From Actinomycetes bacterium (GTDB lineage Bacteria > Actinomycetota > Acidimicrobiia > IMCC26256 > PALSA-610), in assembly GCA_025360585.1 (NCBI GenBank), contig JANYBW010000002.1:1-39909 (forward strand): a stretch of DNA of 39,909 nucleotides, given 5' to 3'. The translations under genes were made by a program, and so were the position numbers. The notes beneath the pieces were generated by a model, which was not told the origin of the DNA, did not search any database, and saw nothing but the letters and a program-made list of their open reading frames with translations. This document shows positions 16,009 through 25,328 of this stretch, piece after piece; positions within the stretch are counted from its first letter, which is position 1; the number at the start of each line of letters is the position of its first letter.

Positions 16009-16902
16009 GTGTTCGCCGCGATACCTAGCCCTCACAACGGCATTGTCCATCTCGGACCACTGCCTCTTCATGCCTACGGCTTGATGCTCGCGATCGGCGT
16101 TGTGGTCGCGGTGCGCATTGGCGAACTTCGGTCCCAGAAACGGGGATTTGCCGAAGGCCTTGTCGGCGATCTCGCGACCAAACTGGTGCTCGGCGGAGTG
16201 ATCGGAGCGCGGGTCTACCACCTCTTTACCGGCTACAAGTGGGAGCAAAAAGGCATCGTCGGTGCGTTCAAAATTTGGGAAGGCGGCCTTTCGATCTGGG
16301 GAGCCGTGGCTGGTGGCGCGGTCGTGTTGGTCTGGATTGCCCGCAAACGCAAACTCGACACCATCTTGCTCCTGGATGCACTCGGCCCGGCAGTCGTCGT
16401 TGCACAGGGAATAGGCCGATGGGGCAACTATTTCAATCAGGAACTGTTCGGGCGCCCGAGCACCCTGCCGTGGGCGTTGAAAATCGATCTCATTCATCGG
16501 CCCGTTGGGTACGAACGCTACGCAACGTTTCATCCCGCGTTTCTGTACGAATCACTCTGGTGCTTTTTGGTGTTCGCAATCATCAGCGCTTTGGAACGGC
16601 GCAACAAGCTGCGGCGCGGACAATCATTCACCTTATATATATCGCTGTATACGTTTGAGCGGTTCTTCATGGAACTGCTGCGAGTCGACGACGCGTCGAA
16701 ACTCTTCGGTTTCCGGTTCAACGCGCTGCTCTCGGCCGTGCTGTGTTTCGTGGGAATCGTGACGTTCATTCGTTTCGGCCAACAACCCATCGTCGTAGCC
16801 GGCGACACTGAAGACCGCGAAGCGAAGGATGGCCCCTCAACCGATTCGGTTCTCACAGAATCTCCTCAAACCTCCGAGGATTTACCAACTGACGCGTCGT
16901 AA
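16009..16902 (+). CDS. lgt: Prolipoprotein diacylglyceryl transferase
   Basis: Transfers diacylglycerol to the lipobox Cys of prolipoproteins in the cytoplasmic membrane. 297 residues with several membrane helices; HAYGLMLAIGV near the N-terminus, GARVYHL near 65, and the signature GRWGNYFNQELFG (about 135-147), followed by LPW. ...HPAFLYESLWC... matches the conserved HPTFLYE. The C-terminal ~35 residues are an acidic, Ser/Thr-rich cytoplasmic tail outside the family core. It starts with GTG. Divergent from a lipoprotein gene and followed 9 nt later by the ABC exporter genes. Confidence 0.95.
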   Translation: MFAAIPSPHNGIVHLGPLPLHAYGLMLAIGVVVAVRIGELRSQKRGFAEGLVGDLATKLVLGGVIGARVYHLFTGYKWEQKGIVGAFKIWEGGLSIWGAVAGGAVVLVWIARKRKLDTILLLDALGPAVVVAQGIGRWGNYFNQELFGRPSTLPWALKIDLIHRPVGYERYATFHPAFLYESLWCFLVFAIISALERRNKLRRGQSFTLYISLYTFERFFMELLRVDDASKLFGFRFNALLSAVLCFVGIVTFIRFGQQPIVVAGDTEDREAKDGPSTDSVLTESPQTSEDLPTDAS

Positions 16903-16911
16903 CCTGCCGAA

Positions 16912-17664
16912 GTGAACTTGGTGACTCCCGCAACTCTCTCTTCAACTGCTGCTTCGGCGCGCGGTGCCATCAAGATTTACGGCGAAGGCGATACCGAAGT
17001 ACGCGCGCTCGATGGTGTCGACGTTGCGTTTCAACGCGGTCAGTTCAGCGCCATCATGGGGCCATCCGGATCGGGGAAAAGCACGCTGCTGCACTGCCTG
17101 GCCGGGCTCGATCAGCTCACCGGGGGGGCAGTGTTTCTTGGCGACCGCAATATCAGTGCGCTGTCGGAAACTGAACTCACCAAAGTTCGGCGCGATCAAC
17201 TCGGCTTCGTGTTTCAGGCCTACAACTTGATCCCTACCTTGACCGCGTACGAAAACATTGTGTTGCCGACTGCATTGGCGGGCCGCGAACCCGATCATCC
17301 TTGGGTAGATCGGGTCATCGACGTAGTGGGGCTCGCGAACCGGCTCACCCATCGTCCGAGTGAACTTTCTGGAGGCCAGCAACAACGCGTCGCCGTCGCT
17401 CGAGCATTGGCGAATCATCCGGAAGTTGTGTTCGCGGACGAACCAACGGGCAATCTAGATACAAAGTCGCGCGGCGAAATTTTGCGATTCATGCGTTTGG
17501 CCGTAGATGAATTCGACCAAACAATCGTGATGGTCACACACGATCCCGTCGCCGCGGCCGTTGCCGATCGGGTCGTGTTCGTCAGCGACGGTCGTATCAT
17601 CGATGAAGAACTCGCACCGACTGCCGAAAATCTTTCGAGCCGTATGACCCGCATCGAAGGCTAG
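16912..17664 (+). CDS. ABC transporter ATP-binding protein, LolD/MacB type
   Basis: 250 residues: Walker [10 protein letters not shown] (50-58), Q-loop [13 protein letters not shown] (about 100-112), signature [15 protein letters not shown], Walker [13 protein letters not shown] and switch His in MVTHDP. The [10 protein letters not shown] stretch and partner type place it with LolD/MacB-like ATPases, which drive mechanotransmission rather than classical uptake. It starts at GTG 16912; a GTG three codons later is possible. The permease follows after 9 nt. With lgt just upstream, a role with lipoproteins or cell-wall enzymes is possible, but no substrate evidence exists. Confidence 0.93.
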   Translation: MNLVTPATLSSTAASARGAIKIYGEGDTEVRALDGVDVAFQRGQFSAIMGPSGSGKSTLLHCLAGLDQLTGGAVFLGDRNISALSETELTKVRRDQLGFVFQAYNLIPTLTAYENIVLPTALAGREPDHPWVDRVIDVVGLANRLTHRPSELSGGQQQRVAVARALANHPEVVFADEPTGNLDTKSRGEILRFMRLAVDEFDQTIVMVTHDPVAAAVADRVVFVSDGRIIDEELAPTAENLSSRMTRIEG

Positions 17665-17673
17665 GGATTCGCG

Positions 17674-20250
17674 GTGTTCAAGCTGTTAATCCGCGGCATT
17701 CGCGCGCACATCGTGCGGTTCTTGCTCACGGGTCTCGCGATTATTTTGGGCATCACGTTTTTGGTTGGATCGTTCGTGATTACCGACACCATCCGCGTGT
17801 CGTTCGATGATCTCTTCACGCAGCTCACCAAAGGCACCGACGCAGTCGTTCAAGGCCCACTCACCGCGGGGAGTGTGAGCAACCCCGACGAACAAGAAAA
17901 ACGCGATCCGATTCCGGCGTCAATTCTGGCGGTTGTGCGACAACTTCCTGGAGTCGCGGACGCTGAAGGCAACATCCAAACCAATTCCGAACAACCAATC
18001 GCGCTCATCAGCGCGGATGGCAAACCCATCGGCGGCAAAACCGCACCGCAGTTCGGATACGGATGGCTCCGCAATCCCGATTTCAGCCCATGGAGAATCG
18101 CAATTGGGCGAGCACCAACGGCCGACAATGAAATCGTTATCGACGCGCAGTCGGCGCGTGACGGAAAACTCAACTTGGGAGCACAGGTTCTGGTCAACGC
18201 GCCACCCGACAACGCTCGCAGATACAACCTCGTCGGTATCGCACGATTCGGTCGGGTCGATCGCCCCATTGGCGCAACCGGCGCACTGTTCACGATGTCA
18301 GAGATTCAACGCATCACCCGGCTCCCGGCACAGTTCCGCGAGATATACGTCCACGCGAAATCTGGCGTTTCCTCGAACGCGATCCGCGCTCAAATCGCCG
18401 GCGCGTTGCGGGTATCGAACGCGAACGTACTGACTGGCAATCAGTACCGCCAGCAACAACAGAATCAAATTCGCAAAGTGTTGAAGTTCGTCTACATCGG
18501 GCTCTTCGTGTTTGGGGGCATTGGGCTGCTTGTCGGCGGCTTCATCATCTTCAATACCTTTACGGTGATCCTTGCCCAGCGCACCCGCGAGCTCGCGCTG
18601 CTGCGAGCAATCGGTGCCGCGCCCGTCCAAGTCGTGCTTTCGGTGCTTGGCGAAGCCGTTGTGGTTGGCCTCTTGGCGTCCGCGCTCGGAGTCTTAGGCG
18701 GTATTGGGCTCGCGATCTCGTTGCGTGCGGTGCTCGACGCGCTCGATCTCGCGTTGCCCGCGGGGGATCTTGTCGTGCAGCTCCGCACCGTCGGCTTCGG
18801 GATGGCGGTGGGCACCATCGTAACGATGATTGCTGCACTGGTTCCGGCGTTACGTACCGCTCGTATTCGACCGATAGCCGCGTTGCGCGAATCGGCAGTC
18901 GAGCAGCCGCTGCCTCGTCGGTCGCGCGGCCTGATCGGTGGTTTCGTGATGAGCGCAGGAATCGCTGCAGTCTTTGTTGGTCTTTTTACCAAGGTCGATA
19001 ACAGCGTCTTGCTCGCCGCCGCGGGCGCCGTGGTGGCGTTTACTGGCGTGTTCATCATCAGCCCCTTGCTGGTGCCACCCGCAGCACGAATACTCGGTTT
19101 CGTTCCCAGCCGCACGCGCGGGATGGCGGGGCGGCTCGCTCGCGACAATGCGTATCGCAATCCGCGTCGCAGCGCCTGGACCGCGATTGCGCTCACACTC
19201 GGGGTTGCCATCGTAGGGTTGGTCACGATCGTGACCGCATCGTTCAAACAAACGATCGCAGCCGCGCTCGACAACCAGCTCGGCACCACCGACTACTTCA
19301 TCGCCGGCACGTTGAGCCCCGATATCACGGCGCGCGTGTCACACGTTCCTGGAGTGAAGGCCGCGATGGGCATCAGTTTCGTGGAACCCACAATTCAGCT
19401 CGCAGATAACACCCGCCCCAACGATGCGCGCCTCGTGTTAGCGATCGATCCGAAACAATTGCAAACCTTCGTAAATCTGGGCGCGATCGATGGTGATCTC
19501 GCGAACCTCGCGAACAACGGAATCGCAGTCCCGCGTTCGTTCGCCAATCGTCACCATGTACACGTTGGTTCACAGCTCTACGCGCGTTTCCCGAAAGCGC
19601 AACTGCAACTCACGATCGCGGTCATTTTCGAAAAGCGGGTCTTTGATCGACCGGCGTTGTTGATCGATCATGCGCTCTACAACCGCGTAGCCGCACTTCC
19701 GTTCGACATTTTTTCGGTTGCGATCGCAGAGCCTGGCGTTGATACGGCCAAAGGCACCGAAGCGATCAAAAAGGAACTCCACGACTACCCAACCGCGGTC
19801 GTCAAAGATTTCGCGCAATTCAAGGCTGACCAAGAAAAGCAAATCGATCAAGCGTTGTTCTTGTTCTACGGCTTGCTATTGCTCGCGATCGTGATCGCGT
19901 TGATCGGGATCGTAAACACGCTCGCATTGTCGGTGCATGAACGGACCCATGAGATCGGCCTGTTGCGCGCAGTGGGCACCTCGCGAAAACAGATACGCAC
20001 GACGATCCGTTGGGAATCAGTAATCATTTCGGTCTTCGGAACCTTGCTCGGCCTCGCGATCGGCATCGTGTTTGGCGCCATCTTCGTGATGTCGTTACGG
20101 ACTCAAAATCTTGTGACCAAACTTGATTTCGCCTTACCGCGTCTCGCGGTCATCGCGGTAATCGCGGGGCTCGCAGGCGTTATTGCCGCGGTGCTACCCG
20201 CACGTCGCGCCGCGAATCTCAATGTCCTGGACGCCATCCGTACCGAATAG
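17674..20250 (+). CDS. FtsX-like ABC transporter permease, double module
   Basis: 858 residues. TM1 (about 11-32) is followed by an extracytoplasmic MacB-type domain (about 40-260), then three helices with the FtsX motif RTRELALLRAIGA (about 300-410), a second TM pair near 425-475, a second extracytoplasmic domain (about 500-715), and a last three-helix FtsX block with ERTHEIGLLRAVGTSRKQI (about 730-850), ending in PARRAANLNVLDAIR. This duplicated layout is typical of actinobacterial MacB/FtsX permeases. It pairs with the ATPase 9 nt upstream. The exported or sensed substrate is unknown. GTG start. Confidence 0.93.
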   Translation: MFKLLIRGIRAHIVRFLLTGLAIILGITFLVGSFVITDTIRVSFDDLFTQLTKGTDAVVQGPLTAGSVSNPDEQEKRDPIPASILAVVRQLPGVADAEGNIQTNSEQPIALISADGKPIGGKTAPQFGYGWLRNPDFSPWRIAIGRAPTADNEIVIDAQSARDGKLNLGAQVLVNAPPDNARRYNLVGIARFGRVDRPIGATGALFTMSEIQRITRLPAQFREIYVHAKSGVSSNAIRAQIAGALRVSNANVLTGNQYRQQQQNQIRKVLKFVYIGLFVFGGIGLLVGGFIIFNTFTVILAQRTRELALLRAIGAAPVQVVLSVLGEAVVVGLLASALGVLGGIGLAISLRAVLDALDLALPAGDLVVQLRTVGFGMAVGTIVTMIAALVPALRTARIRPIAALRESAVEQPLPRRSRGLIGGFVMSAGIAAVFVGLFTKVDNSVLLAAAGAVVAFTGVFIISPLLVPPAARILGFVPSRTRGMAGRLARDNAYRNPRRSAWTAIALTLGVAIVGLVTIVTASFKQTIAAALDNQLGTTDYFIAGTLSPDITARVSHVPGVKAAMGISFVEPTIQLADNTRPNDARLVLAIDPKQLQTFVNLGAIDGDLANLANNGIAVPRSFANRHHVHVGSQLYARFPKAQLQLTIAVIFEKRVFDRPALLIDHALYNRVAALPFDIFSVAIAEPGVDTAKGTEAIKKELHDYPTAVVKDFAQFKADQEKQIDQALFLFYGLLLLAIVIALIGIVNTLALSVHERTHEIGLLRAVGTSRKQIRTTIRWESVIISVFGTLLGLAIGIVFGAIFVMSLRTQNLVTKLDFALPRLAVIAVIAGLAGVIAAVLPARRAANLNVLDAIRTE

Positions 20251-20271
20251 CCGGCCCGGGGGTTCTACGCG

Positions 20272-20772
20272 TTACGCGCCGAACTGTGTCGCAACCCGCT
20301 GATCCTTTTCGGTAACCATCGCAGCCAACTCACTTTGATATCGCTGCATCGCGGCCCGAAGCACCGCGTCGCTCACAGCCAAGATCCGCACGGCCAAGAG
20401 ACCCGCGTTGCGCGCATTATTAATCGCCACCGTCGCGACCGGAATTCCGGCGGGCATCTGCACAATGGAGAGCAATGAATCCATGCCGTCCAGCGTCTTC
20501 AGCGCAACGGGTACGCCGATCACCGGCAACGGCGTGAGCGACGCAGTCATGCCAGGCAAGTGGGCCGCCCCACCAGCGCCCGCGATGATGACCTGGAGTC
20601 CACGATCGGCGGCCGTCTTGGCGTACTCGACCATCACCTCGGGAGTGCGATGCGCGCTCACAACCCGCACCTCACGAGCAACGCCGAATTCGTCGAGAAC
20701 GTCGACCGCGCCTTGCATGACGCTGAGATCACTGTCGCTGCCCATGATCACGCCAACTCTGGAGGTCTGCAT
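20272..20772 (-). CDS. purE: N5-carboxyaminoimidazole ribonucleotide mutase
   Basis: Converts N5-CAIR to CAIR in purine synthesis. 166 residues with [13 protein letters not shown] (about 7-19), [11 protein letters not shown] (about 38-48), [13 protein letters not shown] (about 64-76), and PVIGVPV. The Ser-Asp-Ser-Asp and His-Arg motifs are those of class I PurE, which needs a PurK partner; none is in the window. TAACGT lies 9 nt before the ATG, so the transcript may be leaderless. Divergent from the nitronate monooxygenase gene with mirror-image -10 boxes. Confidence 0.96.
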   Translation of the reverse strand: MQTSRVGVIMGSDSDLSVMQGAVDVLDEFGVAREVRVVSAHRTPEVMVEYAKTAADRGLQVIIAGAGGAAHLPGMTASLTPLPVIGVPVALKTLDGMDSLLSIVQMPAGIPVATVAINNARNAGLLAVRILAVSDAVLRAAMQRYQSELAAMVTEKDQRVATQFGA

Positions 20773-20781
20773 AGATCCGCG

Positions 20782-20817
20782 ACGTTAGTGGTCCCACCCG
20801 CCTGCGACGTCTAACGT
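20782..20817. promoter_or_regulatory. Mirror-image divergent promoters of purE and the nitronate monooxygenase gene
   Basis: ACGTTAG (20782-20788) and CTAACGT (20811-20817) are perfect complements. Each contains TAACGT as a -10 box, one reading to purE (ATG after 9 nt), one to the plus-strand gene (ATG after 8 nt). No clear -35 boxes were seen. Both transcripts would be leaderless. Confidence 0.6.
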
Positions 20818-20825
20818 TTGACGCC

Positions 20826-21782
20826 ATGCAGACCCGCCTCACTGAACTCCTCCAGATCGAACACCCCGTCATGCTCGCGGGCATGGGTGGCGTCGCCTAT
20901 CACGAGCTCGTGGCGGCCGTATCGAATGCGGGTGGTATCGGTACGATCGGCGCCGCGCCGCTCAGCGTCGAGGAAATGGAATACGAAATCGCGGAGACGG
21001 CCAAAGCTACGACGAAGCCGTTCGGTGTCGATCTGTTGGCGGCGCTCCCCGACAGCCTCACTCGCGGAGTCGATCTCATTATCTCCGGAGGTGCTTCACT
21101 CTTTGTTGCAGGATTGGGCGTACCGCGCGACATCATTGGCCAGCTCCACGAAAGTGGTGTGCTGGTCGCCAGCATGTGCGGCAAAGTCCGCCACGCTGTG
21201 AGCGCCGTAGAAAGCGGCGTCGATTTCGTGATTTGTCAGGGCACTGAAGCGGGTGGCCACACCGGACTCATCGCGACGATGCCCTTGATTCCACAGATAG
21301 TGGACGCGGTAGGTGACCGAGTACCGGTGGTCGCGGCAGGCGGAATTTTCGACGGTCGCGGCCTCGCAGCATCCCTCGCGCTTGGCGCCGACGGCGTGTG
21401 GATGGGAACGAGATTCATCGCCACTCCAGAAGCGCGAACGGTTCGCGGCTACAAAGACGCGTTGATCCGCAGCCGTGAAGACGACACCGTGATCAGCAAG
21501 GGATACTCGGGCAAACCAATGCGGGTCGTGCGCAATGAGTGGACCCAACACGTCGAGAACACTCCGTCGTTGCTCAAGCCGTTTCCGGAAATGATGCTGC
21601 ATTCGTTGGAACACGGAGTGTTGCACCTCGGCGGCGACGAAAACACCGAGGTCGACGTGAACCAAGAGTGTTACCCCGCGGGCCAACTCGTCGGCGCCGT
21701 CGACGGGCTGATCCCAGCCGGAGACCTCGTCCGCCAAGTCGTCGCCGAAGCCGAACGAACCCTCGCCCGCCTCACCACGTAG
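20826..21782 (+). CDS. Nitronate monooxygenase family (2-nitropropane dioxygenase-like) flavoprotein
   Basis: 318-residue FMN-dependent TIM barrel. It starts RLTELLQIEHPVMLAGMGGVAYHELVAAVSNAGGIG, the typical substrate/FMN-binding N-terminus; the phosphate-binding region QGTEAGGHTG (about 138-147) and VVAAGGIFDGRGLAASLALGADGVWMGTRF (about 168-197) complete the FMN site. The His in AGGHTG matches the catalytic His of class I enzymes. It would oxidise nitronates or act as a related enoyl reductase; the family has both. Leaderless start likely (TAACGT 8 nt upstream). Confidence 0.9.
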   Translation: MQTRLTELLQIEHPVMLAGMGGVAYHELVAAVSNAGGIGTIGAAPLSVEEMEYEIAETAKATTKPFGVDLLAALPDSLTRGVDLIISGGASLFVAGLGVPRDIIGQLHESGVLVASMCGKVRHAVSAVESGVDFVICQGTEAGGHTGLIATMPLIPQIVDAVGDRVPVVAAGGIFDGRGLAASLALGADGVWMGTRFIATPEARTVRGYKDALIRSREDDTVISKGYSGKPMRVVRNEWTQHVENTPSLLKPFPEMMLHSLEHGVLHLGGDENTEVDVNQECYPAGQLVGAVDGLIPAGDLVRQVVAEAERTLARLTT

Positions 21783-21816
21783 GCCCGCACGAAAGCAGCA
21801 TCTTTTTTTGCGCCAG

Positions 21817-23049
21817 CTAAGGCCCGGTGAAGTAGCGCCGGAAGTTGTGCGCATCGATCTCGCGGTTCGTCAGTAACCCTGCGGCTTCGAAACTCTGGCG
21901 CCCGAGTGCGAACAACAACAGCGACTCTGAAGCACCTTCGATGCGGCAGGGATTGCGAGCAGCTTCGATTCGCCACCCACCTTTGCGCCACGCAAGCGGC
22001 AGCTCAAACAACTCAGATTTCAGTACGTACGCGATCGGTTTCGGCGGATCGATGCCGGTGTCCAAGAGATCAAACAACACGGCGGCGATGGCCTGTACCG
22101 CGTCCGGGGCGAAGCGCCGAGCACCGCCCAAGGCCGAGGCGAGATCACTCGCGTGAACTGCAAGATCCGCCGCAAGCACTTGGAGTAACTCATGCACCGT
22201 CAGTGGCGCGCCCGCAACAATTCCATCTTTGGTGAGCTCATCGTGGGTGACACGACCTAATTGCGAAACCAATGCTTCCGTTGCCTGCGTGAACGCTTCG
22301 GTGGTTTCGTTTTGGGTTCCGGTGAAATCGCTTTGCTGAACGGCGCTGGATTGATCGCGCGCGCTCGTCAGTACTTGGTTGGTAAAAAGCTGCCCGGATG
22401 TGAGGTGCTCGGCGAGCGCACCAACATCCCAATCGGTGCAACGGGTCGGTCGCGACCAATCAGCTTCGGTGCACGCTGCGAGCGTGGCCGTAAGCCAACG
22501 GCTCTCTCGGCCAATCAAGGCGCGAGCAGCTTCGGTTGAAAGCGGTTCCAACTGTAAGGCCGCGCCCTGCGGCGCCGACGCGACCTCGCCCACTGCGAAG
22601 CTAGGGAAGTGCTGCGCGAACAAAGCCGCTTCGGCTTTGGGATCAGCCTCAACGTCCTCAGATGGTGCCGGGACGGGATCAAGACCAGCTTCCTGGCGCA
22701 ATGTCAAACACGCTGGCGAACCAAGTTCGAATGTCCGACAGCAGGTTGGCCGCGTTTTATAGATCGTGCAGGTGTTGTCCTGCGCAAGGTTGGCACAGCC
22801 GCTTTGCAGCTGGTAAACCCCGAAGCCCTTCGGCACGTTCAAGCGCTTGGAGCCATTGGTTTTCGGGCCCCAAATCGGCATCTTGACCGCGACTTCTCGA
22901 GGATAATCCTTAGCTTTCACCACCAAGGCCAGATCCATCGTGTGGCGATGCATGTTGTATTCGTCGGGTGTCATCGTCATACCGACGGGCGCGCGACAAC
23001 ACAGGGCAGTGCAGGTATCGCAGGAGACATCGTCGGAGGGTTCAGACAT
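21817..23049 (-). CDS. YkgJ-type cysteine cluster domain fused to a mycothiol-dependent maleylpyruvate isomerase-like domain
   Basis: 410 residues with two parts. Residues 9-110 form a CxxCC-type metal-binding cluster (CDTCTALCC near 10-18; CANLAQDNTCTIYKTRPTCCRTFE near 79-102), as in YkgJ zinc/iron proteins. Residues about 180-405 match the DinB/MDMPI fold: ESRWLTATLAACTEADWSRPTRCTDWDVGALAEHLT and ADLAVHASDLASALG supply the metal His, and the end, ESLLLFALGRQ, is the MDMPI C-terminal pattern. Such domains use mycothiol in known members. The fusion is unusual to me. Activity unknown. It is on the same strand as gmd, 44 nt downstream of its stop. Confidence 0.8.
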   Translation of the reverse strand: MSEPSDDVSCDTCTALCCRAPVGMTMTPDEYNMHRHTMDLALVVKAKDYPREVAVKMPIWGPKTNGSKRLNVPKGFGVYQLQSGCANLAQDNTCTIYKTRPTCCRTFELGSPACLTLRQEAGLDPVPAPSEDVEADPKAEAALFAQHFPSFAVGEVASAPQGAALQLEPLSTEAARALIGRESRWLTATLAACTEADWSRPTRCTDWDVGALAEHLTSGQLFTNQVLTSARDQSSAVQQSDFTGTQNETTEAFTQATEALVSQLGRVTHDELTKDGIVAGAPLTVHELLQVLAADLAVHASDLASALGGARRFAPDAVQAIAAVLFDLLDTGIDPPKPIAYVLKSELFELPLAWRKGGWRIEAARNPCRIEGASESLLLFALGRQSFEAAGLLTNREIDAHNFRRYFTGP

Positions 23050-23093
23050 TGTGGGGCATCGTCCTTTGCGAGATGCGCGAAACGATTGAACCT

Positions 23094-24086
23094 TTAGCGC
23101 ATGCCGCGGGCGGCTTTGTCTTCTTCGATGAGGTCGAACTCGTACATGCGGCGAACGAGTTCTTCAAAGGTGATCTTCGGTTCCCAGCCCAGTTTTTCTT
23201 TGGCTTTACCGGGATCGCCGATGAGAAGATCGACTTCGGCGGGACGATCGAAGCGTTCGTCATGTTTCACAAACGGTTCCCAGGAGTCGTAGCCCGCACA
23301 ACGAAACGCGACGTCGAGGAATTCACGAATTGAATGCGTTTCGCCAGTGGCGACGACATAATCATCGGGCACATCTTGCTGAAGCATCAAATGCATCGCC
23401 TCGACGTAGTCGGCGGCATGACCCCAATCGCGACGGGCCTCAAGGTTGCCTAACGAGATGGTGTCTTGCAGGCCGAGCTTGATTCGCGCCAGCGATGAGG
23501 TGATTTTGCGACTGACGAATTCGTGGCCCCGCCGTTCGCTTTCATGGTTGAACAAAATGCCGCTGCTCGCATGGATCGCGTAGGCCTCGCGGTAGTTCAC
23601 GGTGATGTTGTGGCCAAACATCTTCGCGACGCCGTAGGGCGACCGCGGATGAAACGGCGTGGTTTCGCTCTGCGGAACTTCGCGGACCTTGCCAAACATC
23701 TCTGATGAACTCGCTTGATAGAAGCGGATCGGATTGTTTTGCATGCCGCCAACGATGCGGACCGCGTCGAGCATGCGAAGCACACCAAGGCCCGTGATCT
23801 CCGCGGTGAGTTCTGGCTGGCGAAACGACAGCGGCACGAAGCTGATCGCGCCCAGGTTGTAGACCTCATCCGGTTGTACTTGCTCCAACACCGCAATGAG
23901 TGAAGCCATATCGCGCAAATCGCCGTCGACGAGTTCAATCCGCGGATTTTCCTCGGTAACAATCCGGGCCTTGGGGTTGGCTTGGCCCCGGATCATCCCA
24001 AAGACTTGGTAACCCTTGGCCGCCAGCGCCTCCGCAAGATAACGGCCGTCTTGCCCAGTGATACCAGTGATCAACGCACGCTTCAT
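23094..24086 (-). CDS. gmd: GDP-mannose 4,6-dehydratase
   Basis: 330-residue extended SDR making GDP-4-keto-6-deoxymannose for fucose, rhamnose or perosamine-type sugars. [16 protein letters not shown] (about 4-19) is the NAD(P)-binding loop; the catalytic Ser/Glu lie in [10 protein letters not shown] (about 122-131) and the Tyr-Lys in SPYGVAKMF (about 149-157). NHESERRG and [14 protein letters not shown] are family-specific. The partner sugar genes are absent from the window. TAGACT lies 6 nt before the ATG, consistent with a leaderless start. Confidence 0.94.
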   Translation of the reverse strand: MKRALITGITGQDGRYLAEALAAKGYQVFGMIRGQANPKARIVTEENPRIELVDGDLRDMASLIAVLEQVQPDEVYNLGAISFVPLSFRQPELTAEITGLGVLRMLDAVRIVGGMQNNPIRFYQASSSEMFGKVREVPQSETTPFHPRSPYGVAKMFGHNITVNYREAYAIHASSGILFNHESERRGHEFVSRKITSSLARIKLGLQDTISLGNLEARRDWGHAADYVEAMHLMLQQDVPDDYVVATGETHSIREFLDVAFRCAGYDSWEPFVKHDERFDRPAEVDLLIGDPGKAKEKLGWEPKITFEELVRRMYEFDLIEEDKAARGMR

Positions 24087-24173
24087 GGGGCCAGTCTAGG
24101 AAACGGCCCACCGAACTTTGTGACCAAAGCCCCAGAACATCTCAGGCGCTCCAATCACGGCGTTCGTGGAACT

Positions 24174-24608
24174 TCAGTGACTGCGGCGGGCGAAATCAGG
24201 ATCGAGTTGATAGAGAAACTCGGCGCAGCGCGCTTCTTCTTCGGCCTCTCCGATGTTGCCCGCGGCGCTGCGAAGGCCATCGAGGGCCCGCAAAAAGCCG
24301 CGGTTCGTTTCGTGCGTCCAGCGCACGTAGCCGCTACCACGCCAACCCGATTGACGAAGTTTGTCGAGGCCACGGTGATATCCGACTCGGAAATACGCGT
24401 ACGCCTCAGTGTCGTCTCGCGCCATTTCACCCAACTGCGCCCAGGCATCTAGAAATTTGGGCCAGTGCGCACACACTTCCGCAACCGCGTCGCGTCGGCG
24501 TTCCACCGGAGCAGCCAACGCCTCGGCCAGCGCGGCAAGCGCGTTGGCTGGTTCGGGAGGAAGCACGGTTTCGGGCGGGCCGGTTGGGGTGAAATGCACG
24601 CTGGTCAT
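24174..24608 (-). CDS. DUF3151 family protein
   Basis: 144 residues from ATG 24608, a family almost restricted to Actinobacteria. It keeps ETVLPPEPANALAAL at the start, then helices with EAYAYFRVGYHRGLDKLRQSGWRGSGYVRW, THETNRGFLRALDGLRSAAGNIGE and RCAEFLYQLDP. All-alpha, TPR-like in look; function unknown. The frame opens eight codons earlier, but TAGCGT lies exactly 8 nt before 24608, pointing to a leaderless start here. Divergent from the phosphatase operon. Confidence 0.88.
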   Translation of the reverse strand: MTSVHFTPTGPPETVLPPEPANALAALAEALAAPVERRRDAVAEVCAHWPKFLDAWAQLGEMARDDTEAYAYFRVGYHRGLDKLRQSGWRGSGYVRWTHETNRGFLRALDGLRSAAGNIGEAEEEARCAEFLYQLDPDFARRSH

Positions 24609-24656
24609 CGACTTCAACGCTAGCGGCACCATCGCGGTGTGGTTCCATATTCAGCT

Positions 24657-25328
24657 ATGAGTGATGACACGCCCAAACCACCGACCCGCCTTGTGCTCGT
24701 GCGTCACGCGGTCACCCATCACACCGGCGGCAAGCTTTCGGGTCGGATGCCGGGAATCGACCTCACCGAAACTGGGCGAGATCAAGCGCGCGCCACAGCG
24801 GAACGACTCGCCGAAGTCGACATCGCGACGATTTACGCGAGCCCGATCGAACGCACCATGCAGACCGCGGCAGCCATCGCAACGCATCACAATCTCGCCG
24901 TCATCGAACACGACGGAGTGATCGAAGCCGAGTACGGCGATTGGACTGATTGCGAACTCAAGGACCTCGCCAAAACCGAAGAATGGAAAGTCGTGCAGGC
25001 CGCACCATCACGCGCACGCTTTCCTGGCGGCGAATCGATCACTGAAATGCAAGCTCGGATGGTCGCCGCGCTCAACGACATCGTCGCCGCGCACCCCCAC
25101 CAAACGACCGTCGTCGTGAGTCACGCGGATCCAATCAAGTCTGCGATCGCACACTTCACCGGAGTTCATTTGGATCTATTCCAACGCATTCACGTGTCAC
25201 CCGCATCGGTGACTGCATTTGAATTTCACTCCTACGGCGTGATGATGTTGAAATGCAACGACACCGGTTCGCTCGACGAACTGCTGCGCAAACCAGAACC
25301 GAAGACCGCGGACCCCAACCATGCCTGA
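24657..25328 (+). CDS. MSMEG_4193-type histidine phosphatase/phosphomutase
   Basis: 223 residues of the histidine phosphatase superfamily: the phospho-His motif is LVRHAVTHH (RHA rather than RHG, about 14-22), Arg and Glu contacts are at ASPIERTMQTA (about 62-72) and GEAEYGDW-like EAEYGDW, and the second catalytic His is at VVSHADPIKSA (about 152-162). In actinobacteria this gene is fixed together with DUF3090 and SCO1664 genes, as here, often near mycothiol ligase mshC. Substrate unknown. ATG 24657 fits the fold start better than the upstream in-frame ATG. Overlaps the next gene by 8 nt. Confidence 0.9.
   Translation: MSDDTPKPPTRLVLVRHAVTHHTGGKLSGRMPGIDLTETGRDQARATAERLAEVDIATIYASPIERTMQTAAAIATHHNLAVIEHDGVIEAEYGDWTDCELKDLAKTEEWKVVQAAPSRARFPGGESITEMQARMVAALNDIVAAHPHQTTVVVSHADPIKSAIAHFTGVHLDLFQRIHVSPASVTAFEFHSYGVMMLKCNDTGSLDELLRKPEPKTADPNHA

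Noticed and set aside
18492-19289. 265-residue minus-strand open frame inside the permease gene
   Set aside because: It is a mirror of the FtsX permease codons, with low-complexity Ala/Pro/Ser/Thr content and no domain.
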